Source: Agromyces cerinus subsp. cerinus (GTDB lineage: Bacteria > Actinomycetota > Actinomycetes > Actinomycetales > Microbacteriaceae). Taken from it: a stretch of DNA of 64,000 nt. Numbering within the stretch: the first letter of the stretch is position 1; each line of letters opens with the position of its first letter. The notes beneath the pieces were generated by a model that saw nothing but the letters and a program-made list of their open reading frames with translations, was not told where the DNA came from and made no database searches. Made by a program: the position numbers and the translations under genes. The DNA lies in contig NZ_FSRJ01000006.1 of NCBI RefSeq assembly GCF_900142065.1, positions 1 to 64,000 on the forward strand. Direction: 5' to 3'. This document shows, piece by piece, positions 50,783 to 58,780 of the stretch.

Positions 50783-50812
50783 TCCGCTCCTTCGACGAGT
50801 TGCTTCATCCTA

Positions 50813-50826
50813 ACCAAGCACTTGCT
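50813..50826. promoter_or_regulatory. KstR2-type operator ACCAAGCACTTGCT
   Basis: This 14-mer fits AnCAAGnnCTTGnT, the published KstR2 consensus, at every defined position. It lies 31 bp upstream of etfB, in the 164-bp region shared with the divergent acyl-CoA dehydrogenase gene. Confidence 0.7.
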
Positions 50827-50934
50827 TGCCCGAAAAGGGGCCTGTTTTGTGGGATGCCGCCAAACCCGCCAGCGCATCACCCGGCCGGACTCGTGGAACC
50901 CGCACAGTTCATGCCCACTCGAGAGACGCCGGGT

Positions 50935-50940
50935 TACGCT
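50935..50940 (+). promoter_or_regulatory. -10 box TACGCT, 6 nt before the ATG at 50947
   Basis: TACGCT-GCGGAC-ATG; leaderless promoter of the large acyl-CoA dehydrogenase gene. Confidence 0.5.
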
Positions 50941-50946
50941 GCGGAC

Positions 50947-52742
50947 ATGAGTGGATTCCGACCCCCTGTTGCAGATATCGCCTTCGCCCTCGAGCATGTC
51001 GTGGACTACGACGCCGTCGCACAGCTGCCCGGCTTCGAGCACGCCGACCTCGAGACCGTCACCGAGATCCTCGACGAGGCCGGCAACTTCATGGCCGAAG
51101 TCGTCGCCCCCACCAACCGAGCCGGCGACCTCGAGGGTTCGAAGCTGAACTCCGACGGCTCCGTCACCACGGCAACCGGCTTCAAGGAGGCCTACTCGGC
51201 CTACGTCGACGCGGGCTGGGGTTCGGTGCCGCTGCCCGAGGCGTTCGGTGGCGGCGGTTTCCCCCGCACCATCGGCCTCGCGCTCCAGGAGCTCATGGCC
51301 ACCGCGAACATGGCCTTCGCCCTCGCGCCGCTGCTCACGCAGGGCGCGATCGAGGCGCTGCTGCACTACGGCAGCGACGAGCAGAAGCAGCAGTGGCTGC
51401 CGAAGATGGTCACCGGCGAGTGGGCCGGCACCATGAACCTCACCGAGCCGCACGCCGGCACCGACGTCGGCGCGCTCACGACGAAGGCCGTCAAGCGCGA
51501 CGACGGCACCTACGCCATCTCGGGCCAGAAGATCTTCATCACCTTCGGCGACCACGACCTCAGCGAGCAGATCGTGCACCTCGTGCTCGCTCGCACCCCC
51601 GACGCGCCGGCCGGCACGAAGGGCATCTCGATCTTCATCGTGCCGAAGTTCCTCATGAACGACGACGGCTCGGTCGGCGAGCGCAACGGCGTGCACACCG
51701 TCGGCGTCGAGCACAAGATGGGCATCCACGGTTCGCCCACGTGCGTGCTCTCCTACGAAGACGCGACCGGGTACCTCGTCGGTGAAGAGAACATCGGCAT
51801 GCGGATCATGTTCGTCATGATGAACAGCGCCCGCCTCTCGGTCGGCATGCAGGGCCTCGCCGTATCGGAGCGCGCCTACCAGCAGTCGCTCGACTACGCG
51901 CGGGAGCGCATCCAGGGCCGGGCGATCGGCGCCACCCAGGACTCCCCCATCATCGACTTCCCCGATGTGCGCCGCATGCTCATGACGCAGAAGGCGTACA
52001 TCGCCGCGATGCGCCGCATGATGCTGCTGACCGCGACCTACACCGACGTGTCGACGCACCACCCCGATGCCGCAGTACGCGCCCGGGCGAACGAGATCGT
52101 CGGCCTGCTCACGCCCATCAACAAGTCGTTCGGCACCGACCTCGGCAACGAGCTCACCTCGCTCGCGCTGCAGATCCACGGCGGCATGGGCTTCATCGAG
52201 GAGACCGGTGCGGCGCAGCACTACCGTGACGTGCGCATCGCCGCGATCTACGAGGGCACGAACGGGGTGCAGGCCGCCGACCTCGTCGGCCGCAAGCTCC
52301 CCGTGCGCGACGGGGCATCCGCGCTCGAGTTCATCGCGTCGATGCGCGAGCTCGACGCGAGCTCGCCGCTGCCGGTGAGGAATTCGCCTCGATCCGCACG
52401 CAGCTCAGCGCTCAGCTCGACGCCCTCGAGCAGACCACGGTGTGGATGCTCCGCACCGGCGCCACCGACCCGAACGCCGTGCTCTCGGGCTCCACGCCGT
52501 ACCAGCGCATCTGGGGTCTCGTGGTCGGCGGATGGCTCATGGCGAAGTCTGCGCTCGCCGCTCGCGGCCTCGACGACGACGGGACCGCCGAGACGCAGCT
52601 GCCGCTCGCCCGGTTCTACGCCGAGCAGCTGCTGCCGCAGGCCGCAGGCCTCGTCGGCGCAGCCACCGCCGGGTCGCGCGACCTCTTCGCCCTCAGCGGC
52701 GAGGCGCTCGGCAATGCAGCAGCCCGCGGAGTGCGCGTCTGA
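50947..52742 (+). pseudogene. Large (FadE5-like) acyl-CoA dehydrogenase gene with a one-base frameshift
   Basis: The first frame encodes a normal large acyl-CoA dehydrogenase (MSGFRPPVADIAFALEHVVD, LTEPHAGTDVGALTTKAVKR, ALQIHGGMGFIEETGAAQHY, IYEGTNGVQAADLVGRKLPV) to about residue 477. After codon 470 near 52359 the coding continues in another frame as EEFASIRTQLSAQLDALEQT and on to the stop at 52742. Adding one G in GACGCGAGCTC (near 52359) restores ELDAELAAAGEEFASIR and a protein of about 598 residues, the usual family length. As sequenced, the gene would lose its C-terminal domain. It is either a real frameshift or a missed base in a GG run. Confidence 0.85.
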
Positions 52743-52824
52743 TCCGACCGCTCAGCACGACCGATGCGCCCGCCCCTTCGAGGGCGGGCGCTTCGTCGTC
52801 CGGCGGACGGACGCATCGTCGGGC

Positions 52825-52846
52825 AGCGGATGCCGCGGCATCCGCT
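52825..52846. terminator. 22-bp perfect palindrome between convergent genes
   Basis: AGCGGATGCCG and its complement CGGCATCCGCT form a perfect hairpin between the genes ending at 52742 and 52911, acting as a likely bidirectional terminator. Confidence 0.6.
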
Positions 52847-52853
52847 CGGCTCG

Positions 52854-52883
52854 GTGCAGATCGGCCAGGTGCAGATCGGCCAG
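52854..52883. repeat. Two tandem copies of GTGCAGATCGGCCAG
   Basis: A 15-bp unit is repeated exactly twice, followed by a partial third (GTGCCGGTCG), just downstream of the hairpin at 52825-52846. No function is evident. Confidence 0.7.
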
Positions 52884-52910
52884 GTGCCGGTCGACTCGGC
52901 GGAGGTCGAC

Positions 52911-53810
52911 TCAGTCGATCGAGTCGGCGAACTCGAGCGCGACGGTCGCGATCTTGTCGACGTAGTCGTTGTCGTGGTTGTACGAGAAGACCGCAGCACG
53001 CCAGCCTTCGGAGTTCGTCATCTCGCCCGACTCGCAGAGATACCGAGCCGTCGACAGGGCGGCATCGTCGATCTGGTTCGGGTCGGCGACACCGTCGCCG
53101 TCTCCGTCGCTGCCCCATTTCTGCCACGTCGAGGGGATGAACTGCATCGGGCCGACCGCGCGGTCCCACTTCGTGTCACCGTCGAACTCGCCGTCATCGG
53201 TGTCGTCGATCTTCGCGACGTCGGCGCCGCCGTCGAGCGCCGGGCCGATGATCGGCGGCTGGGCGTTGCCGTTGGAGTCGAGCTTCGAATCGCCGTGGCG
53301 CCCGTGATCGGACTCGACGGCGCCGATCGCGGCGATCGTCGCCCAGTCGAGACCGCACTCGGCGTCCTCCTCGGCGATCATGACGTGGGCCAGCGCATAG
53401 GCGGACAGTGCTCGCTTGGGAATGCCGGTGGCGTCGGAGACGCTCGCGAGCCACTCGGGGTCGACCGACGGCATCGGCGCCAGCTTCGAGCCCGAGAGCC
53501 CGGTCGGCTCCTCGGCCGGGTCGGTGTCACCGGTCGCGAGCTGCTCGCCGGGGTCTGCCGTGGGCGGGGTGGTCATCTGCGGCATCGCGACACCGGGGCC
53601 GTAGGCGTCGGGCGCGGCGAAGCCGCCGGGGTTGGTCGCGATGCCGATGACGTTCACGGCGAAGACCGCACCGACGACGAGCGCGACGGCTCCGACCACG
53701 ACGCCGACGATTGCGGCAACGCGTCGCACCGGCCGCCACTTCGACCCAGGCGCTCGGCTCTGGCGACGCTCTGCAAACTCGTCGTCGTCGAAATCGTCAT
53801 GCCAGGACAT
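52911..53810 (-). CDS. Membrane-anchored lytic transglycosylase (SLT/MltB-like)
   Basis: The 299-residue protein has a short acidic cytoplasmic tail, one membrane helix (VAAIVGVVVGAVALVVGAVF, about residues 31-55), a Pro/Thr linker, and a lytic transglycosylase domain: CGLDWATIAAIGAVESDHGR with catalytic Glu166, AVGPMQFIPSTWQKWGSDGD, and ALSTARYLCESGEM. It cleaves peptidoglycan glycan strands with formation of anhydro-muramic ends. A calcium-loop-like DGDGDGVADPNQIDD follows the SLT motif, as in many actinobacterial members. Its role is likely wall turnover. Confidence 0.9.
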   Translation of the reverse strand: MSWHDDFDDDEFAERRQSRAPGSKWRPVRRVAAIVGVVVGAVALVVGAVFAVNVIGIATNPGGFAAPDAYGPGVAMPQMTTPPTADPGEQLATGDTDPAEEPTGLSGSKLAPMPSVDPEWLASVSDATGIPKRALSAYALAHVMIAEEDAECGLDWATIAAIGAVESDHGRHGDSKLDSNGNAQPPIIGPALDGGADVAKIDDTDDGEFDGDTKWDRAVGPMQFIPSTWQKWGSDGDGDGVADPNQIDDAALSTARYLCESGEMTNSEGWRAAVFSYNHDNDYVDKIATVALEFADSID

Positions 53811-53961
53811 CGGTGGCTCGCTCCGTTCAGGCGTGGGTGCAGGGTTCCCACCGGGCCGCTCATCGGTGGCTCATGCGAGCCCACCGGTCACGACCGTTGT
53901 TTCACACTACCCGCGCATCGCGGCTGCCGCATCAGTCGCCGCAGAGGCTCGGGCCGCACTG

Positions 53962-54735
53962 TCAGCCGGCTCGCCCGATGCTCAACCACCCGTCGGGTCC
54001 CGGCCGCTCCGTTGCACCGCGAGCCTGGCCTGAGGAGCCCTTCATCGCCTGCAGCTGGCGTTCGATCTCCGCCTGCGCCGAGACCGCGGCGAGCTGACGC
54101 TCGATGTCGGCGTCGGGCGCGGCCGTGAGATCCGTCAGTACGCCGCTGGCGAGCAGCTCGTCGGTCGCGGCCGCGCGGGCCTGCATCTGCGCGACCCGAT
54201 CGCGAGCGCGATCGAGGCTCGATCCGACATCCGTGATGGTGTTGCTGATGCCCGACACCGCCTCGTTGGCGCGCACCTGCGCCTCGGACGCCGTGTACGT
54301 CGCCTTGATCGTCTCCTTCTCGATGCGGAACGCCGCCACCTGGTCGGTGAGCCGTCGCTCCCTGTCTTGCAGCTGCGCCGTCTGGCGATCGAGCGCGGTG
54401 AACTGCTGCTGCAGCTGCGCGACCTGCCCCTCGAGCATGGCCCGGCGTTCGAGCGCCGCCCGCGCCAGGTCTTCACGCCCCTGCGCCAGCGCCTCGGCCG
54501 CCTGGGCGCCCAAGCGCTGATAGCGCGCACCCATCTCCTCGCCCTGCAGCTCGATGCGCTTCTTCGCGGTCGCGACGTCTGCGACCGCGAGGCGCACCTG
54601 CTGGAGCAGTTTCACCTGCTGGTCGTAACTGTCGTCGAGGGTCTCGCGCGGGTCCTCCATGCGGTCGAGCGTCTTCGAGGTCTTGCTCCGGAAGATCGTC
54701 CGCATCCGCGCCGAGTTGCTGTTGCTGGTACTCAT
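53962..54735 (-). CDS. pspA: PspA/IM30 family protein
   Basis: The 257-residue protein is largely coiled coil (residues about 25-195), with the PspA pattern RMEDPRETLDDSYDQQVKLL at the start of the helical region. It lacks the N-terminal amphipathic phage-shock segment of E. coli PspA but has a basic N-terminus (ARMRTIFRSKTSKT). PspA/IM30 proteins coat and stabilise stressed membranes as oligomers. Its ATG overlaps the stop of the upstream membrane-anchored coiled-coil gene (ATGA), and that protein is its likely partner. Confidence 0.87.
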   Translation of the reverse strand: MSTSNSNSARMRTIFRSKTSKTLDRMEDPRETLDDSYDQQVKLLQQVRLAVADVATAKKRIELQGEEMGARYQRLGAQAAEALAQGREDLARAALERRAMLEGQVAQLQQQFTALDRQTAQLQDRERRLTDQVAAFRIEKETIKATYTASEAQVRANEAVSGISNTITDVGSSLDRARDRVAQMQARAAATDELLASGVLTDLTAAPDADIERQLAAVSAQAEIERQLQAMKGSSGQARGATERPGPDGWLSIGRAG

Positions 54736-55367
54736 GGTCGGTTCTCCTCATGTCGAACGGTGGAAGTCGTGGGTGGTCGCGGCGACCCGACGCGACCGTC
54801 GCGGCGGTTCAGCGCCTGGAGTTCCTCGATGCCCGATGCGAGCGCCGCGACCTCGCGGTCGACGTCCGAGCCGAGCGCCGACAGCGCGTCGTCGGTCGTG
54901 CCCGAGAGGCCGAATGCCACGGCATCGCGCACCCGTCGCACGAGCGCCTCGACCTGCTCGACGCGGCGACGAGCCGCGGGGATCTCGTCGGCGAGCACGG
55001 CGGCGCTCGTCTCGGACTCCATCAACCGCAGCTGCAGGTCGAGCACGCCGCCCTCCTCGCTGATGCGTCGGAACAGGCGCGGCAGTTCGCCGCGGGAGCC
55101 TCCCGATCCGCCGGACTCGCCTGCGAGATCGACGGCGGCCTGCCCGCTGTGCAGGGCGTCGTCGAGCCGCACCCGGAGGGCGAGCACGGTGCGTTGCGGC
55201 CCGTGGCTCACCCGGGCCCTGGCCCGCAGCGCCGTGGCGCCGACGGCGCGACTGCGCCGCACACGTCGCACGAGCGCCCGCACGACGAGCACGAACGTCA
55301 CCATGACGGCGAACGAGAGCAGCACGATCGCGCCGAGCCCGATCAGGATCGCTTCGATGCCGGTCAC
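54732..55367 (-). CDS. Membrane-anchored coiled-coil protein, partner of PspA
   Basis: The 211-residue protein has one N-terminal membrane helix (GIEAILIGLGAIVLLSFAVM) followed by a basic segment (RALVRRVRRSRAVG) and a largely helical cytoplasmic domain with many Glu, Arg and Leu (LDLQLRLMESETSAAVLADE, ARRRVEQVEALVRRVRDAVA). I do not recognise a family. The start is uncertain: GTG 55367, 55373 or 55376 in a GTGGTGCATGTG run. Its overlap with pspA suggests it anchors or senses stress for the PspA oligomer. Confidence 0.7.
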   Translation of the reverse strand: MTGIEAILIGLGAIVLLSFAVMVTFVLVVRALVRRVRRSRAVGATALRARARVSHGPQRTVLALRVRLDDALHSGQAAVDLAGESGGSGGSRGELPRLFRRISEEGGVLDLQLRLMESETSAAVLADEIPAARRRVEQVEALVRRVRDAVAFGLSGTTDDALSALGSDVDREVAALASGIEELQALNRRDGRVGSPRPPTTSTVRHEENRP

Positions 55368-55511
55368 ATGCACCACCCCGCTCAATTCCGACCGCACTGC
55401 CGAGAACGCGATATAACGCGTGTCGCACAAGATACTCCGGAATCGCCGGAACCGTGAGTCCCGGCGACCGATTCGCAGGCAGCACGCAGGGGCGGCGGCG
55501 ACGCCGCCCGA

Positions 55512-55922
55512 TCAGTTGATGATCTCGCCGCGCTCGTCGGCGCGGAGCGCTGCCAGCCGTTCTCTCCACTCGTGGAGCGCTTCAGGGGTCTGTCGCGTCC
55601 AATCGTCGACTTCGCCGGTCACCCTGAGTGGGGCGGTGCTGCGGTACGACCGGGTGGGGTTGCCGGGGAACTTCTTGTCGGTCACGTTCGGATCGTCCTC
55701 GAACGGTCCGGTCGGCTCGACGACGTAGACGCGCGGGGCACCGTCGCCGGCCGCGAGTTCGGCGGCGAGTCCGGCGCCATCGGGAAGGGCCGTGAAGTAG
55801 ATGTGATTCATCACGACGTCGGGACGATAGTTCGAGCGGAAGCCCGCCGTCAGGAGATCGCCCTCGTGGAGATCGGCTTTCGTGCCGTGGAAGAACGGCC
55901 CCTCGTCCAGCACGTCACTCAC
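55512..55922 (-). CDS. arr: Rifampin ADP-ribosyltransferase (Arr)
   Basis: The 136-residue enzyme is clearly Arr: GPFFHGTKADLHEGDLLTAG at the start, RSNYRPDVVMNHIYFTALPD near residue 29, and DPNVTDKKFPGNPTRSYRST near 75, with length typical of the family. It transfers ADP-ribose from NAD to the C23 hydroxyl of rifamycins and inactivates them. Arr genes are common on actinobacterial chromosomes, and there is no mobile element beside this one. The start is GTG 55922. A strong hairpin at 55962-55999 separates it from the GH3 gene upstream. Confidence 0.93.
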   Translation of the reverse strand: MSDVLDEGPFFHGTKADLHEGDLLTAGFRSNYRPDVVMNHIYFTALPDGAGLAAELAAGDGAPRVYVVEPTGPFEDDPNVTDKKFPGNPTRSYRSTAPLRVTGEVDDWTRQTPEALHEWRERLAALRADERGEIIN

Positions 55923-55961
55923 GGCGACAGTCTACGGCGGACGACGGTCTGGGGCAGTGCA

Positions 55962-55999
55962 AATGAAGGGTGGATGCCGCGCGGCATCCACCCTTCATT
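55962..55999 (-). terminator. 38-bp perfect palindrome, terminator of the GH3 operon
   Basis: The sequence is self-complementary over 38 bp (arms AATGAAGGGTGGATGCCGC and its complement), centred at 55980/55981. It lies just after the stop of the permuted GH3 gene (56033) and before arr. Confidence 0.8.
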
Positions 56000-56032
56000 C
56001 GTTCGCGTTCATCGCCGCGGCGCGGACTCAGC

Positions 56033-58777
56033 TCACTGGAAGAGCTCGGTCTGCAGCAGCGCGTAGCTCACGGCGTGCACCCGATCGCGCAGGCCGTTGC
56101 CGACCCCGACCGGGTCCTCGTCGTAGGCCTGCTTCACCGAGCTGATGACCGAGCTCGACAGCGGGGCGAGCATGAGGTCGTTGCCATGGCGCACGGCGAG
56201 CGCCGGGTCCATGAAGCCGCCGAGCACGGCATCCGTCGAGACGACGCCGTCGAAGCCCCACTCGCCGCGGAGCACCTCCTGGAGGAGCTGCTCGTTGCCG
56301 CCCGCCCAGCTTCCGCCGATGTTGATGAACGAGGACATCGCGCCCATCGCGCCGCCCTCCTTCACGCTGATCTCGAAGGGCTTGAGGTAGAGCTCGCGCA
56401 GCGCCTGCTCGTCGACGAACACGTTGACGCCGGGGGCCCGCGCGTTGATCTCCTGGTCGTTCAGCACGAAGTGCTTCATGAAGGTGAGCACGTGCTTGCT
56501 CTGGGCGCCCGAGATCATGCCGGCGGCCATCTTGCCCGAGAGCAGCGGGTCCTCCGAGAAGTACTCGAAGTCGCGGCCGCCCATCGCGGTGCGGTGCAGG
56601 TTCATGCCCGGGGCGTACCAGCCCTCGATGCCGTAGGCGTTGGCCTCTGCGCCGACCGATTCGCCGAGCTCGTAGGCGAGCTCGTCGTTCCAGGTCGACG
56701 CGACCACGATCTCGGTCGGGTACGCGGCGGCCGTGATGTCGCCGAAGAAGAAGCTCAGGCCCGACGGGCTGTCGAGCAGCACGGCCGAGGGCACGCCGAG
56801 TCGTTCGACGGCAGCGGTCTCGTACGCACCCTTGGCGAAGAGCTCGATCTGCTCGTCGCGGGTGAACTGGTCGAGGAAGAGCTCCCACTTCGGGTCGTCG
56901 TAGTCGAGTCCCGCGAGGTCCTCCAACTCGAGGCCGTTGTCGGCTCCGTAGGTGGGCACGTCGCCGTCGGCCGGCGCGATCTCGGGGTCCATCAGTTCGA
57001 GCGTCTGCTCGGATGCCTCGTGGTCGATGTCGTCGGCGCTCGGGTAGGTGCCCTCCCAGTCGGCGCGCGAGAGGTACTCCACCTCGCCCTCGGCGTAGCC
57101 GAAGCGGTTCTCGAGCTCCACGCCCGTGGTCTCATCGGTGCCGTAGATCGTCGTTGCGGCGACCGCGATCGGGAAGGTGACGACGGGCGTGTGCACGTCG
57201 GTCGCCACAGAGAGGTCGTAGTTGCCGGCGTCGAGCACGTAGGCGCCCTCGGTCGTGTTCCAGGACGCGAGGTCGCGCAGAGCGAACTCGACCGTGACGG
57301 TCTCCGAGGCGCCGGGCTCGAGCGAGGAGGTCTTCGCGTAGCCGGCGAGCGTGATCGCCGACTTCTCAGTGCCGCCCTGCGTGTACGGAGCCGAGGCGTA
57401 CACCTCGACGACGTCCTTGCCCGCGGTGTCGCCCGTGTTGGCGACCGTCACGTCGACGCTCACCCGGCCGTCGGCGACGACGGGCTCGCCCGCCGTCCAG
57501 TCGAAGCTCGTGTAGCTCAGGCCGTAGCCGAACGGGTACTGCACGGCGGCCTGGTAGCCGGCCTCGTCGTCGACGTAGCGGGTCTCGTAGTAGCGGTAGC
57601 CGACGTAGATGCCCTCGGCGTAGTCGAGGAAGCCGCGCTCGGCGTTGTCGTACCGGAAGTCGCCGTAGTTCACGGTCGAGGGCGCGCTCGTCACGTCGTA
57701 GGCGTAGGTGTCGGTCAGGCGGCCCGACGGGTTGACCTCGCCGGTCAGCACCTTCGCGAGCGAGACCGCGCCGCGCGGACCGGGGGTGCCGATCCAGACG
57801 GCGCCCGTGATCTGCGGGTACTCGTCGAGGAAGCCGAGCTCCATCTGGTTGCCCGAGTTGACGATCACGACGACCTGGTCGAACGTCGCCGTCACGGTGT
57901 CGAACAGTTCGCGCTGCTCGTCGGTGAGCGCGAGCTCCTCGGCCGTCATGTCGGCGCTCTCGACGCCGTCGTTGCCGATGACGACGAGTGCGGTGTCCGA
58001 GAAGTCCTTCGCCTGCGCCATGACGTCGTCGGTCAGGTAGTCGGGTGCGGGTTCCTTGCCCTTGCCGCCGCCCGACACCATCTTGGCGATCGCGATGAGG
58101 CCGTTGGCCGCATCCTCCTCCGTCTTCGCGCCGGCATCCTGCATCGTGCCGTAGAGCTCGGAGTTGACCTCGACCCCTTGCTGCTCGAGCGCGTCGTAGA
58201 GCGTGACGGCGCTCGACTGGTCGGAGCCGCCCGAACCGTTGCCGCCGTACCGCAGGTTGAACGAGGCGAAGCTGAAGACGTTGACCTTCTGCTCGGGGAA
58301 CGGAAGGGCGCCGTCGTTCTTCAGCAGCACGATGCCCTCGTCGGAGATCTGCTCGGCCACCTCGGCGCCGTGCTCGCGCGCAGCGACACCCGCGGCCGTC
58401 GACGAGTCGACCTTGATCGACAGCAGCCGGTTGATGTCGGAGACGACGGGCGCGGCCAACACGGCGAGGATCGCGACGACGGCGACCACGGCAGTCCAGC
58501 CGATCGCGCGCTGCGGTCGGTGCTTGACCTTGCGGTACACCCGCTCGCTGCGCGAGTCGAGACGGCGCTCGGCGCGCGTCATCGTGGCTCGCCGAGCGGC
58601 GCGCTCCGCCTTGGCGGCCTGCTTGGCCGCGCGTGCCTCGGCCTTGTGGGCCGCCTTCGCGGCCGCGCGCTCGTCGCGCGGCATGGCCTTCAGCTCGGCC
58701 CGCCACTGCTTCGCGGCTTCGCGCTCCGCGCTGACGCGGGCCACGGCCTCCTGCTTGATCTCCTTGCGTGTCGCCAC
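56033..58777 (-). CDS. Membrane-anchored GH3 enzyme with permuted domain order
   Basis: The 914-residue protein has a highly charged Ala/Lys/Glu coiled-coil N-terminus (1-85), one membrane helix (AIGWTAVVAVVAILAVLAAP, about 91-112), and then the GH3 domains in reversed order: the (alpha/beta)6 sandwich domain first (EGIVLLKNDGALPF, TALVVIGNDGVESADM), then the fibronectin-type domain (YPFGYGLSYTSFDW, VSVDVTVANTGDTAGKDVVE), and the (beta/alpha)8 barrel last (MNLHRTAMGGRDFEYFSEDP, MKHFVLNDQEI). The nucleophile is Asp849 in FDGVVSTDAVLGG. The start is GTG 58777, 3 bp after the preceding GH3 gene. It is probably an extracellular beta-glucosidase or xylosidase. Confidence 0.88.
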   Translation of the reverse strand: MATRKEIKQEAVARVSAEREAAKQWRAELKAMPRDERAAAKAAHKAEARAAKQAAKAERAARRATMTRAERRLDSRSERVYRKVKHRPQRAIGWTAVVAVVAILAVLAAPVVSDINRLLSIKVDSSTAAGVAAREHGAEVAEQISDEGIVLLKNDGALPFPEQKVNVFSFASFNLRYGGNGSGGSDQSSAVTLYDALEQQGVEVNSELYGTMQDAGAKTEEDAANGLIAIAKMVSGGGKGKEPAPDYLTDDVMAQAKDFSDTALVVIGNDGVESADMTAEELALTDEQRELFDTVTATFDQVVVIVNSGNQMELGFLDEYPQITGAVWIGTPGPRGAVSLAKVLTGEVNPSGRLTDTYAYDVTSAPSTVNYGDFRYDNAERGFLDYAEGIYVGYRYYETRYVDDEAGYQAAVQYPFGYGLSYTSFDWTAGEPVVADGRVSVDVTVANTGDTAGKDVVEVYASAPYTQGGTEKSAITLAGYAKTSSLEPGASETVTVEFALRDLASWNTTEGAYVLDAGNYDLSVATDVHTPVVTFPIAVAATTIYGTDETTGVELENRFGYAEGEVEYLSRADWEGTYPSADDIDHEASEQTLELMDPEIAPADGDVPTYGADNGLELEDLAGLDYDDPKWELFLDQFTRDEQIELFAKGAYETAAVERLGVPSAVLLDSPSGLSFFFGDITAAAYPTEIVVASTWNDELAYELGESVGAEANAYGIEGWYAPGMNLHRTAMGGRDFEYFSEDPLLSGKMAAGMISGAQSKHVLTFMKHFVLNDQEINARAPGVNVFVDEQALRELYLKPFEISVKEGGAMGAMSSFINIGGSWAGGNEQLLQEVLRGEWGFDGVVSTDAVLGGFMDPALAVRHGNDLMLAPLSSSVISSVKQAYDEDPVGVGNGLRDRVHAVSYALLQTELFQ

Positions 58778-58780
58778 GTC

